This document shows positions 54,309 through 62,663 of a stretch of 64,000 nucleotides of DNA, piece by piece. The DNA comes from an uncultured Candidatus Hydrogenedens sp. Its GTDB lineage: Bacteria > Desulfobacterota_D > UBA1144. How positions within the stretch are numbered: position 1 is the stretch's first letter; each line of letters starts with the position of its first letter. A model generated the notes under the pieces. The model was not told the origin of the DNA, made no database searches, and saw only the letters and a program-made list of their open reading frames with translations. Where the stretch lies: NCBI GenBank assembly GCA_902609885.1, contig CACLTT010000003.1, forward strand, positions 91,649 through 155,648. Direction: 5' to 3'. The translations under genes and the position numbers were made by a program.

Positions 54309-55457
54309 CTATTTTATATATTTTTTTAAATAACTATGAAGGAGAGCCATCCCTTCTTGAATATCTGAAAATGTTGACGCATAAGAAATCCTAATAAATT
54401 TTTTGTAATCCTTACCAAAATCAATGCCAGGCGCTAGTGCCAAGCCAACTTTATCTAATATATCTTTACATAAATTTAAAGAATTTTTTGTATAATTACT
54501 CATATCGCAAAAAATATAAAAGGCTGAATCAGGCTTATAATTAATATCAATATTCATTTTCTTCAGTTCTTTAATTAAAAAATCTCTATTTTTTTTATAT
54601 TTTTTAATTAGAAAGTCTTTATTCTTTTTTGATATTTTATAGCAACCAGTAGCAGCATGTTGAGATATAGTCGGTGCACAAATAAACATATTTTGCTGTA
54701 ATTTTTGAGCATATCTAATTAATCTTTTTGGCATTATAAGATATCCAAGTCTCCAGCCTGTCATAGAATAATATTTTGAAAATCCATTAACTACAATCGA
54801 ATTACTTAAATCATGTTTAAGGATGGTATTAAGTGGGTAATCAATACTAAGCCCTTGGTATATTTCATCACTAATGATTTGAATATTTAGGTTACTTAGC
54901 TTTTTTAAAATGGAGTCTGATTGTGATACCCCTGTTGGATTGGCGGGTGAGTTTACTATTAAAGCTTTGGTTTTCTTTGATATTATTTTTTTTAACTTAT
55001 TAATATCAATTTGATAATTCTCCATTTCATATGTTTTAAAAGTCTTAATATCTCTACCAAGAATTTTTATAATTTGTGGATAACAAGGATAATGCGGATC
55101 AATAATAATTATTTCTTCATTTATCTTAGTAGATGATAGGATTGCTAGTAAAATTGCTGCAGAGCTTCCACTGGTTACAATTATCCTTTCGGGTTGAATA
55201 TTTAAATTAAAATTGGTTTTGTAATCATCCGATATTAATTTTCTTAATTCGGGGATACCAAGGCTACTAGAATATTTATATTTTTTCTCTTTTAAAGCTT
55301 TCAACCCATTTTTGACTATTTTTTCATCAACCTCTTCGGTAGGTTCGCCTATTTCAAGATGAATAATTTTTTTTCCAATTCTCTCTAGTTTTTGCGCTTC
55401 CTCGAGAATTTCCATAACAATAAAAGGGCTTATTTCGGGTTTTAATAAATTTGTCAT
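54309..55457 (-). CDS. class I/II PLP-dependent aminotransferase
   Basis: A 382-residue fold-type I aminotransferase of the aspartate/alanine group. Motifs: HLEIGEPTEE near 35, YSSSLGIPELRKLISDDY, VTSGSSAAILLAI, NSPANPTGVSQS, the PLP lysine in VNGFSKYYSMTGWRLGYLI near 230, and the C-terminal FIRISYASTFSDIQEGM (substrate-carboxylate Arg). Substrate is not determinable; alanine or aspartate transamination is likely. It is followed by tpiA after 25 bases. Confidence 0.93.
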   Translation of the reverse strand: MTNLLKPEISPFIVMEILEEAQKLERIGKKIIHLEIGEPTEEVDEKIVKNGLKALKEKKYKYSSSLGIPELRKLISDDYKTNFNLNIQPERIIVTSGSSAAILLAILSSTKINEEIIIIDPHYPCYPQIIKILGRDIKTFKTYEMENYQIDINKLKKIISKKTKALIVNSPANPTGVSQSDSILKKLSNLNIQIISDEIYQGLSIDYPLNTILKHDLSNSIVVNGFSKYYSMTGWRLGYLIMPKRLIRYAQKLQQNMFICAPTISQHAATGCYKISKKNKDFLIKKYKKNRDFLIKELKKMNIDINYKPDSAFYIFCDMSNYTKNSLNLCKDILDKVGLALAPGIDFGKDYKKFIRISYASTFSDIQEGMALLHSYLKKYIK

Positions 55458-55553
55458 TAATTACATTTTATTTAAATTAATTTAAAAAGATATAAAAAAA
55501 TTGTTTTGGCAAGATTATCTAGGTAGTATAAGTACTTTAAATTGGAGTTAATT

Positions 55554-55844
55554 ATGTCAAAAGTTTGTTTTTTAACTGGTAAAAGATTCATGACTGGTAA
55601 TAATGTGAGTCATGCTAATAATAAAACTAAAAGAAGATTTAACATTAATATTCATTCTGTGACATTAAATAGCACTACTTTGGGTGAAAAATTTAAAGTC
55701 AAAATTGCCGCCAGTACAATGAGAACATTAAATAAACTTGGTGGACTTGAGCGCTTCTTGTTAGGATCTGAAAATTCAAAATTGTCTAATGAGGCAATAA
55801 AGATTAAAAATAAGTTATCCAAAAAATTAAGCCCAAATAAATAA
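55554..55844 (+). CDS. rpmB: 50S ribosomal protein L28
   Basis: L28 is a small protein of the 50S subunit. From ATG 55554 it has 96 residues: MSKVCFLTGKRFMTGNNVSHANNKTKRRF, the family N-terminus, then RxxxNIHSVTL-like core and the LKVSASTMRTLNKLGG type segment KIAASTMRTLNKLGGL. The start is fixed by GGAG at 55544-55547, six bases upstream. Slightly longer than the usual 78, which fits several Gram-negative lineages. It ends one base from the convergent def. Confidence 0.97.
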   Translation: MSKVCFLTGKRFMTGNNVSHANNKTKRRFNINIHSVTLNSTTLGEKFKVKIAASTMRTLNKLGGLERFLLGSENSKLSNEAIKIKNKLSKKLSPNK

Positions 55845-55845
55845 T

Positions 55846-56346
55846 TTATTTTTTAAATTCTTTATCAATTTTTTTGAAAAAAATATCTTTTCTTATCTTT
55901 GGAAGTCTATCAGGAAAAAGAATGCCATCCAAATGGTCAAGCTCATGCTGAAAAACAATAGACTGCATATCTAAAAATTCTTTTTTTTCATTCTTCCCAG
56001 ATAAATCGAAATAAGATACTAATATTCTGTTGTTTCTTTTGACATAATCATAATGACCAGGAATGCTTAAGCATCCTTCCTTTGACTCAACAATATCATC
56101 TGCTTCAATTATCTCTGGGTTAATGAAAATAATAGTTTTATCAGAATCGTTCGAAAAATCCTTAGATATAAAAAATCTTTCATTTATACCAATCTGGGGT
56201 GCTGCTAAACCAATACCTTTTTCATTATTCATTAAAATACACATTTCATCATAAATTTTTGATAATTTTTGATCTATGTTTTTAACTTCCTTAGAAACTT
56301 TTCTTAATAATTCGTCAGGATATATTTTTAATTCAATATTAATCAT
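55846..56346 (-). CDS. def: peptide deformylase
   Basis: Removes the N-formyl group from nascent proteins. The 166-residue protein has the three motifs: GIGLAAPQIG near 44, EGCLSIPG near 90, and QHELDHLDGILFPDRL near 132, which supply the metal Cys and two His. It overlaps the HU/IHF stop by eight bases. Usually next to fmt; not so here. Confidence 0.97.
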   Translation of the reverse strand: MINIELKIYPDELLRKVSKEVKNIDQKLSKIYDEMCILMNNEKGIGLAAPQIGINERFFISKDFSNDSDKTIIFINPEIIEADDIVESKEGCLSIPGHYDYVKRNNRILVSYFDLSGKNEKKEFLDMQSIVFQHELDHLDGILFPDRLPKIRKDIFFKKIDKEFKK

Positions 56347-56626
56347 TTTTTGAATCGTTAAGTTTGCTCAACAGTTCTTTACTTGGTCTAAATAAAGGTA
56401 GAACTTTTTCTGGAACATCTACCTGGTCCCCCGTTTTAGGATTTCTACCAGTATAAGCTCTGTATTCTTTTTTAAAAAAACTACCGAATCCTCTTATCTC
56501 AATTCTATCATTATTAGATATAGCTGATGACATATAATTAATAAGAGTATCAACAATTTTTTGAGATGTTTCATTTTCAAATTTAAAAATCTTTGATATT
56601 TTTTCTTCTAATTCAGATTTAAGCAT
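56339..56626 (-). CDS. DNA-binding protein of the HU/IHF family
   Basis: A 95-residue histone-like protein that bends DNA as a dimer. It has the helical N-terminus (KSELEEKISKIF, TSQKIVDTLINYMSSAISNNDRIEIRGFGSFFKKEYRAYTGRNPKTGDQVDVPEKVLPLFRPSKELLSKL) with the GRNPxTG arm. The VxVPxKxVPxFKPxKEL form is closer to IHF beta than to HU, but a single subunit cannot be assigned surely. Confidence 0.9.
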   Translation of the reverse strand: MLKSELEEKISKIFKFENETSQKIVDTLINYMSSAISNNDRIEIRGFGSFFKKEYRAYTGRNPKTGDQVDVPEKVLPLFRPSKELLSKLNDSKND

Positions 56627-56676
56627 AAAAATATTTTTTATTTTAAAATGTAATATGTCAAGAAATTTAAACTTTA

Positions 56677-56748
56677 TGCCCTCGCCGGGATTCGAACCCG
56701 AAACTAGGGATTAGGAATCCCTTGTTATATCCCTTTAACTACGAGGAC
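56677..56748 (-). tRNA. tRNA-Arg(CCU)
   Basis: Cloverleaf on the minus strand: acceptor GTCCTCG/CGAGGGC with one G-U pair, D arm GTTA/TAAC, anticodon stem AGGGA/TCCCT with loop TTCCTAA (anticodon CCT, reading AGG), T arm CGGG/CCCG with TTCGAAT loop, discriminator A. The D loop has an A at the position expected for ArgRS recognition. CCA is not encoded. This is the only tRNA found in the window. Confidence 0.96.
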
Positions 56749-56787
56749 TAATTTTACGAATATGAATATATAGTATAAGTTTATATT

Positions 56788-57081
56788 ATGGCAATTAAGC
56801 ATACACCATACTTTGTTGAAATATTTAACAAATTTACAAAACAATTTACAAAAGAACTTTTAGTGGATGCGGAATCATATGATAACGCAATACAAAAAAC
56901 AATTTCTATTGCAAATATTGATCCACTAAATTTTGATATTAAAGCTCAAGAAGCTAGCTTAGAACAGGCTAGTGGTTGGCTTGAGGAGAAGTTTCCAACT
57001 GGTGAGTTCAAACATATAATAATTGATGAAAGCAATGGCATATATGAATTAATTTATAATCCTATGGGGAATATATATTAA
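56788..57081 (+). CDS. hypothetical protein
   Basis: A 97-residue acidic, soluble protein ([15 protein letters not shown] at the N-terminus, ending [12 protein letters not shown]) without recognisable motif. It stands alone between tRNA-Arg and rpmJ, with TATAAG eight bases upstream of the ATG. Its TAA is formed by the same TTAA that ends rpmJ on the other strand. Codon choice and composition match its neighbours. Confidence 0.65.
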   Translation: MAIKHTPYFVEIFNKFTKQFTKELLVDAESYDNAIQKTISIANIDPLNFDIKAQEASLEQASGWLEEKFPTGEFKHIIIDESNGIYELIYNPMGNIY

Positions 57082-57227
57082 AGCTTATTTCTTTTTTTCT
57101 TATAGCCTTGACGTACTTTAAATCTGGGATCAGATTTACAAATAACATAAATTCTTCCTCTACGTTTAACAACTTGGCAATCGGGATGCCTTTTTTTCAT
57201 TGAACCAATAGAGCTAACAACTTTCAT
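57078..57227 (-). CDS. rpmJ: 50S ribosomal protein L36, zinc-independent type
   Basis: L36 from ATG 57227, 49 residues: [22 protein letters not shown] near residue 13 and [11 protein letters not shown] after it. It resembles the second L36 of enterics (YkgO-type: [25 protein letters not shown]) rather than the zinc-ribbon L36. The zinc-type ligands are incomplete (first Cys and final His missing), so it should not need zinc. Too short to be noticed as a long frame. It ends in a four-base TTAA overlap with the convergent hypothetical gene; a TAAATA box lies seven bases upstream, no SD. Confidence 0.93.
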   Translation of the reverse strand: MKVVSSIGSMKKRHPDCQVVKRRGRIYVICKSDPRFKVRQGYKKKRNKL

Positions 57228-57271
57228 AGGAGTTTATTTAAACCCATTTAATATTTTATGTCAAATATTTT

Positions 57272-59221
57272 TTAAATTTTTTCAATTTTATGTGTGCCAT
57301 TTTCAAACAATGTTAAAGAGATTTGATGATATTTAGTTAAATTCGGTCTATGTCCCACACTAATATATTTTATCGAATTTTCCAGTAGAAGTTTATAAGC
57401 ATTTTCTTCATTCAATTCATCTAACGCACTAGTGGATTCATCTAAAATAACTATAGTTGGTTTATTTAATAATATCCTTACAAATCCCAATCTTTGTTGT
57501 TCACCAACCGATAATATTCTAGACCAATCCTTAACTGAATCTAAACCATGCTCTCTGATCAAGTGTTCAAGTGATAGTTTGCTCAATGCATTATTAATTT
57601 CCTCATATGAAAATTCACCTTTAGACTTTGGATAACTTAACTGTTCTTCTAAAGAACCCAAATTCATATAAGGTTTTTGTGGTAAAAACATAATTTTAGA
57701 ATAGTCTGGCTTAAAAATACTTCCTTTTCCAAGAGTCCATATGCCCGCAATTGCTCTTAATAAAGAGCTTTTACCTACACCACTTTGCCCCTTAATTAAT
57801 AAGTTATTATCTTCAAGTTCAAAGCTTAATTCATTTATAATAAATTTAGTGCTGCCAGGAGTCATTAATGATAATTTTTCTAATGAAATTTTTTCAGATA
57901 ATTCATAATTTATTTTATTCTTATTATTTTTTTCATTCAACGGAATTTCACTCATAGCATTATCGAAATTTCCAAGCCTGAAGATACTCGCAGAAAATGC
58001 GGATATATTCTCAATCTGGTTTGTTACAATTGACAATGCCCCAAATACTTGGAAAAAAGCAATCCAGGCTTGCGTTATGGTTCCAAAATCAATTTCATTA
58101 GCAAAATATAATGGTGCTACTAAGATATATACTGGAAATCTCATTAAATTTGAATACATAAATTGAAATAAATCAATTATTGATTGCCAGATAATTAGCA
58201 AGTCAAAATTAAGCAAGGCTTTAGAAAATATTTTTATTATATTTTTAATTTCTTTTTTTTCACCTCTGTAAAAAGCAATTGATTCTGAATTATCTCTAAC
58301 ATGGACCATGCTATATCTAAAATCAGCTTCAAGCCTCAGTTGATCATAATAAATTCTTATCATCCTCTTTCCAGTCAAAATAGCAATCCAAGTACCTATA
58401 AAAACATAGATTAATAACCCCAAAGTTAAAGTTTTAGATATTGACCATAAAATTGCGCTAAACGAAACAACTGTCAAAATTGCATATAGTGTATCAATCA
58501 AAAAATCTAAAGTAACAGATGTGAAATATTTTATATCTTCTGAAATTCTTTGATCTGGATTATCTATGTCGGAAACACCAGAATTAGAGTCTAAAAGATA
58601 ATAGCACCTATTTTGAAAGTAACGTGATATGAAATTATCAGTCAACCACTCTCTCCAATATCTCCCAAATTTTAGTCTTGTAAATCTATAGAAAGCGATT
58701 ATTGGAACAGCGAATAAAACGACTATTCCATAAACCCATAAGAATTCCCAAAAAATCCCCTCTTCCCTTGTATTTAAAGAAGTATCTAGAAATCTGAAAA
58801 TATAACTAAGTCCAACATTTAGTCCGGTAACTGAGAATAATAATAGAATAATTGTGAAAAGTAATATCCAAGGTTTTAAGTTTTTTCCAATATTTTTTAA
58901 ATTAATAAAAAAATAATATGAAGAGAAAGATAATATAGTCAAAGACGAAATAATAAGGCCATTGCTTTTTAACCCTTCTACATAGACCTTAAATTGTGGA
59001 GCTAATTCATTAATAAAGGATGGAAATAATATTTCTAAAATAAAACCTAGAAAAATTAAAAAGAAATGACTTATTGATATAACTGAGAGTATAGCCAAAG
59101 TAATTAAGGCCAAAAGCTTCCACCTTGAATTCTTAAGAGATACTGGGAAAAAATAAGGCTGCGCTGTTTTGATAAATCTTTCCAATAATTCTTTGTTAAA
59201 ATTAAACTTTGTTGAACTCAT
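57272..59221 (-). CDS. ABC transporter permease/ATPase of the SbmA/BacA-YddA (ABCD-like) family
   Basis: A 649-residue half-transporter. About 1-420 is a membrane domain with six helices in the SbmA/BacA-like arrangement; 430-649 is the ATPase with Walker A GQSGVGKSSLLRAIAGIWTLGKGSI near 480, the LSVGEQQRLGFVRILLNKPTIVILDESTSALDE signature/Walker B near 585. YddA and ABCD relatives move peptides, very-long-chain fatty acids or cobalamin; the substrate here is unknown. A 10-bp hairpin abuts its ATG, and no SD is visible. Confidence 0.92.
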   Translation of the reverse strand: MSSTKFNFNKELLERFIKTAQPYFFPVSLKNSRWKLLALITLAILSVISISHFFLIFLGFILEILFPSFINELAPQFKVYVEGLKSNGLIISSLTILSFSSYYFFINLKNIGKNLKPWILLFTIILLLFSVTGLNVGLSYIFRFLDTSLNTREEGIFWEFLWVYGIVVLFAVPIIAFYRFTRLKFGRYWREWLTDNFISRYFQNRCYYLLDSNSGVSDIDNPDQRISEDIKYFTSVTLDFLIDTLYAILTVVSFSAILWSISKTLTLGLLIYVFIGTWIAILTGKRMIRIYYDQLRLEADFRYSMVHVRDNSESIAFYRGEKKEIKNIIKIFSKALLNFDLLIIWQSIIDLFQFMYSNLMRFPVYILVAPLYFANEIDFGTITQAWIAFFQVFGALSIVTNQIENISAFSASIFRLGNFDNAMSEIPLNEKNNKNKINYELSEKISLEKLSLMTPGSTKFIINELSFELEDNNLLIKGQSGVGKSSLLRAIAGIWTLGKGSIFKPDYSKIMFLPQKPYMNLGSLEEQLSYPKSKGEFSYEEINNALSKLSLEHLIREHGLDSVKDWSRILSVGEQQRLGFVRILLNKPTIVILDESTSALDELNEENAYKLLLENSIKYISVGHRPNLTKYHQISLTLFENGTHKIEKI

Positions 59222-59244
59222 ATTAAATAGATTATCTATTTAAT
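59222..59244 (-). repeat. perfect AT-rich hairpin abutting the ABC transporter start
   Basis: ATTAAATAGA / TCTATTTAAT, ten perfect base pairs around a three-base loop, ending right before the ATG of the transporter and four bases from the lgt stop. On the minus strand it is not followed by a T run, so it is a weak fit to a terminator; it contains a GATAAT sequence. Confidence 0.55.
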
Positions 59245-59247
59245 ATT

Positions 59248-60060
59248 TTATTTAAACAAATTTGTTTTAATTTTAAAAAAAATTATTAAACCAAAAATCA
59301 CCAATATCATAGTCAATATTTGAGCAATATTTAAAAAACCAATGTCTATATTTGTATTTGAAACTTTTAAAAACTCAATAAAAAATCTTGATAATGATAA
59401 TAAAAATAATATTAATATTGAAATAAAACCAGGCGCTAATTTATTAAATATTGATTCGTAACGAAATTTGAATATGAAAAATATAGAAAGATAAATTATA
59501 GCCTCAAATAATTGTGTAGGATATCTTGGTATAAAATCATAAGCTGGAAAAACAAAGCAAAAAAATTCAGAACATTCTTTACCAACTATTTCTGAGTTAA
59601 AGAGATTACCAATTCTAATTAAGCACATTAATATTAAAGAATGATAGATTAGAACATCAAAAATTTTTAATTTTTCATTAATATCAAAAACTTTTTTATC
59701 TAAAAAAACAAAAGACAATAATAGACCGAACATTCCCCCATGACTTGATAAGCCTTGGTATCCTACGAAAGTCATTTCATTAAAATTAATGGGAAGAAAA
59801 ATTTCAACTAAATTACTTGAATAATAGTCAAATTGATAAAAAATACAATGAGAGATTCTTGAGAAGATTATAGTAAATATTATAGTTTTAAATAAAAAAC
59901 TTTCTAATTGATGTTTTTTGGCTGGCAATACTTTTATTGTTTTTAGAAAAACATACAAAATACCAAGGCCAAATAATATAGAGTAGATTCTGATTTGAAA
60001 TAAATCTGAATAATAAATATATGGGGAAAAATCCCAATAAATAAAATTAAAATTATTCAT
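59248..60060 (-). CDS. lgt: phosphatidylglycerol-prolipoprotein diacylglyceryl transferase
   Basis: Lgt adds diacylglycerol to the lipobox cysteine, the first step of lipoprotein maturation. The 270-residue protein has seven helices; motifs: SRISHCIFYQ near 67, YQGLSSHGGMFGLLLSF near 101 (canonical GxxSHG/GMSFHGG), RIGNLFNSEIVGKE near 147 (canonical RxGNfxNGE) and YPTQLFEAIIY. Last gene before the transporter. The thioesterase gene ends four bases upstream of its start. Confidence 0.94.
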   Translation of the reverse strand: MNNFNFIYWDFSPYIYYSDLFQIRIYSILFGLGILYVFLKTIKVLPAKKHQLESFLFKTIIFTIIFSRISHCIFYQFDYYSSNLVEIFLPINFNEMTFVGYQGLSSHGGMFGLLLSFVFLDKKVFDINEKLKIFDVLIYHSLILMCLIRIGNLFNSEIVGKECSEFFCFVFPAYDFIPRYPTQLFEAIIYLSIFFIFKFRYESIFNKLAPGFISILILFLLSLSRFFIEFLKVSNTNIDIGFLNIAQILTMILVIFGLIIFFKIKTNLFK

Positions 60061-60064
60061 TTAA

Positions 60065-60577
60065 TCATAAATTCTCTTTTAATTCTATTTGAAACCTTTT
60101 CTCTTCTAGTTTTTGTCTTTTTCTTATTTCTTGACCGATTGAATAATTCTTCTTATCATTAAGGCTCTCAATAAGAAGTTCTGGAACAACAACAGGAACA
60201 CCTTCTTTATCAATAGCTACGAAACAGAAATAAGCTCTAGAACAGACTGTTTTTTCTTCAGTATATTCCTCTTTAGTTACTTTTGTTTTAACAATTAGAG
60301 ATTTTGTCCCGGTCCAGATTACATTAGAAGTAATTTCAATAATATCCCCCTTATTTATAGGTTTATAAAATTGCATATCTTCAATTGATGCAGTAACAGC
60401 TTTAGTTCCAGTATATCTTCGTGCACAAATCCCACCAACCATATCCATTAATTCGATTAACCTTCCACCATACATAGTGCCAAAATCATTCGTATCATTT
60501 GGAAAAACCATTAAACTTGATCTAGCTTCAGAGCTTTTTCTTTTTTGTCTCGCCGAATTTATACCTTTATCAATCAT
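60065..60577 (-). CDS. acyl-CoA thioesterase, hotdog fold (YciA-like)
   Basis: A 170-residue hotdog thioesterase that hydrolyses acyl-CoAs. The segment LMVFPNDTNDFGTMYGGRLIELMDMVGGICARRYTGTKAVTASIEDMQFYKPINKGDIIEI matches BFIT/YciA proteins, with the catalytic Asn/Asp in NDFGTMYGG. Chain-length preference unknown. Divergent from the MoxR gene; a TAGTAT box lies six bases upstream of its ATG. Confidence 0.9.
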   Translation of the reverse strand: MIDKGINSARQKRKSSEARSSLMVFPNDTNDFGTMYGGRLIELMDMVGGICARRYTGTKAVTASIEDMQFYKPINKGDIIEITSNVIWTGTKSLIVKTKVTKEEYTEEKTVCSRAYFCFVAIDKEGVPVVVPELLIESLNDKKNYSIGQEIRKRQKLEEKRFQIELKENL

Positions 60578-60583
60578 TTCTTA

Positions 60584-60589
60584 ATACTA
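60584..60589 (-). promoter_or_regulatory. -10 box of the thioesterase gene, possibly leaderless
   Basis: TAGTAT, six bases (TAAGAA), ATG 60577. No SD. Confidence 0.35.
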
Positions 60590-60629
60590 CCTTTTTTTAT
60601 TTATAGTTTTTTAATTTTTGATTAACAAT

Positions 60630-60635
60630 TATAAT
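60630..60635 (+). promoter_or_regulatory. -10 box of the MoxR gene, likely leaderless
   Basis: Exact TATAAT, six bases (AATTAT), then ATG 60642. No SD. Supports 60642, rather than an earlier ATG at 60618, as the start. Confidence 0.5.
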
Positions 60636-60641
60636 AATTAT

Positions 60642-61487
60642 ATGAGAAAATTCACATCAACAAAAGATTATGTAACAACACCTGATTTGGAACTCGCAGT
60701 AAATTCTGCGATAACACTAGAAAAACCTTTATTAGTAAAAGGTGAACCAGGGACAGGGAAAACTCTTTTAGCCGAAGAAATATCTAAGTCTTTGAATACT
60801 GAAATAATCAAATGGCATATTAAATCCACAACTAAAGCTCAACAAGGATTATATGAATATGATGCTATAACTCGTCTAAGAGATTCACAATTAGGCGATT
60901 CAAGAGTTAAAGAAATTTCTAACTATATCGTAAAAGGCAAGCTATGGGAAGCTTTCGCATCTAAAGAGAAGGTCGTATTATTAATCGATGAGATTGATAA
61001 AGCTGATATAGAATTTCCAAATGATTTATTACAAGAACTAGATAGAATGGAATTTTATGTTTATGAGACAAAAGAAAATATCGTAGCTAAAAATAGACCA
61101 ATTGTTATCATAACTTCTAATAACGAAAAAGAATTACCAGATGCTTTCTTAAGAAGATGTATTTTTCATTATATAAATTTTCCCAGCAAAAAAACGATGG
61201 AGGAAATTGTTAATGTTCATTTTCCAAAAATTAAAAAAAAATTACTATCGGAAGCATTAAGTGTTTTCTTTGATTTACGTGAAGTTCCAAATCTCAAGAA
61301 ATATCCTTCAACGTCTGAATTAATTGATTGGATTAAACTTTTACTCTCAGATGATATACCTAGAGATATTCTTCTTGAAAGAGATCAAACGAAAGCTATT
61401 CCTCCTTTACATGGAGCACTATTAAAAAATGAGCAAGATGTCCAAATGCTTGAAAGATTAAGATTTATGTTAAGAAGAGAGAATTAA
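60642..61487 (+). CDS. MoxR-family AAA+ ATPase
   Basis: A 281-residue AAA+ ATPase of the MoxR group, which act as chaperones with VWA partners for metal or cofactor insertion or complex assembly. Walker A GEPGTGKT at 34-41, Walker B VVLLIDEIDKADIEFPNDLLQELDRMEF near 113, sensor IVIITSNNEKELPDAFLRRCIFHYINFP near 160. The preferred start at 60642 follows a TATAAT-box by six bases. The next gene starts at the base after its stop. Confidence 0.92.
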   Translation: MRKFTSTKDYVTTPDLELAVNSAITLEKPLLVKGEPGTGKTLLAEEISKSLNTEIIKWHIKSTTKAQQGLYEYDAITRLRDSQLGDSRVKEISNYIVKGKLWEAFASKEKVVLLIDEIDKADIEFPNDLLQELDRMEFYVYETKENIVAKNRPIVIITSNNEKELPDAFLRRCIFHYINFPSKKTMEEIVNVHFPKIKKKLLSEALSVFFDLREVPNLKKYPSTSELIDWIKLLLSDDIPRDILLERDQTKAIPPLHGALLKNEQDVQMLERLRFMLRREN

Positions 61488-62663
61488 ATGCTAATTGAAT
61501 TTTTTAATACAGTTAAAAAATCTGGTGTAAATGTTTCACTTAAAGAGCTTTTGGATTTAATAAAAGCCTTAGATTCGAATTTAATCAATAAGTCAACTGA
61601 AGATTTTTATTTTTTAAGTAGATCAATAATGGTCAAAGATGAAAAATATTTTGATAAATTTGATAGAGCATTTGGCATTTTTTTTAAAGGTATAGAAAGT
61701 ATTGATTTAGAATATTTAAAAAATGAAATTCCAGAGGAGTGGCTTAGAAAGCAATTTGAAAAATCATTATCAAAAGAGAAACGCGATAACATTAAATCAC
61801 TTAAAGACCTTGAAGAATTAATGAAAAAATTTATGGAAACTTTTAATGAGCAAAGGGAAAGACATCAGGGCGGCGACAAATGGATTGGTACAGGTGGAAC
61901 TTCGCCTTTTGGTGCATATGGATCAAATCCTTTTGGTATTAGAGTTGGGCAAGATGGTAATAGAAATTTTTATGCTGCTAAAGTTTGGGATGAAAGAAAG
62001 TACAGAAATTTAGATGATAATGTAGAAGTTGGAACTAGAAATATAAAAATTGCTTTAAGAAAGCTTAGAAAATTTGCACGAGTACAAGGTAATGAAGAAC
62101 TTGATCTTGACCAAACTATAAAAAGAACAGCAAATAATGGAGGATTTATAGATATTAAAACCAGGCCTGAAAAACAAAATCAAATTAAAGTTCTAATATT
62201 CTTTGATATTGGCGGGTCTATGGACCCTCATGTAAATATGTGCGAAGAACTATTTTCAGCAGCTAGATATGAATTTAAAAATTTAGAATTTTTTTATTTC
62301 CATAATTTTATTTACGAAGGGGTTTGGAAAGATAATTCTAGAAGAAATGAGACAATAAATTTGTTTGAAATTATTAATAAATATTCACAGGATTATAAAA
62401 TCATTATAGTTGGTGATGCATCTATGGGCATATATGAAGTTACACATATTAATGGATCAATTGAACATTATAATGAAAAACCAGGTGAATATTATTTTGG
62501 AATATTATTAAATCATTTTAACAAACTAGCTTGGCTTAATCCTGTTAATTCTGAAGAATGGGATTATTCACAATCTATTGATTATATAAGGCAATTAACT
62601 AAAAATAAAATGTATGAATTAACATTAGAGGGTGTAAATAAAGCTGTAAAATATTTATCTTAA
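61488..62663 (+). CDS. VWA (CoxE-like) domain protein
   Basis: A 391-residue soluble protein with an N-terminal helical part and a CoxE-type von Willebrand A domain: MIDAS FFDIGGSMDPHVNMCE at about residues 238-252 (D-x-G-x-S), then YFHNFIYEGVW and IIIVGDASMG near 310. A glycine-rich stretch (GGDKWIGTGGTSPFGAYGSNPFGIR) near 130 precedes it. MoxR plus VWA pairs are common in bacteria and are thought to assemble or mature target proteins, as CoxD/CoxE do for CO dehydrogenase; no such target lies here. It shares its stop TTAA with crcB. Confidence 0.9.
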   Translation: MLIEFFNTVKKSGVNVSLKELLDLIKALDSNLINKSTEDFYFLSRSIMVKDEKYFDKFDRAFGIFFKGIESIDLEYLKNEIPEEWLRKQFEKSLSKEKRDNIKSLKDLEELMKKFMETFNEQRERHQGGDKWIGTGGTSPFGAYGSNPFGIRVGQDGNRNFYAAKVWDERKYRNLDDNVEVGTRNIKIALRKLRKFARVQGNEELDLDQTIKRTANNGGFIDIKTRPEKQNQIKVLIFFDIGGSMDPHVNMCEELFSAARYEFKNLEFFYFHNFIYEGVWKDNSRRNETINLFEIINKYSQDYKIIIVGDASMGIYEVTHINGSIEHYNEKPGEYYFGILLNHFNKLAWLNPVNSEEWDYSQSIDYIRQLTKNKMYELTLEGVNKAVKYLS

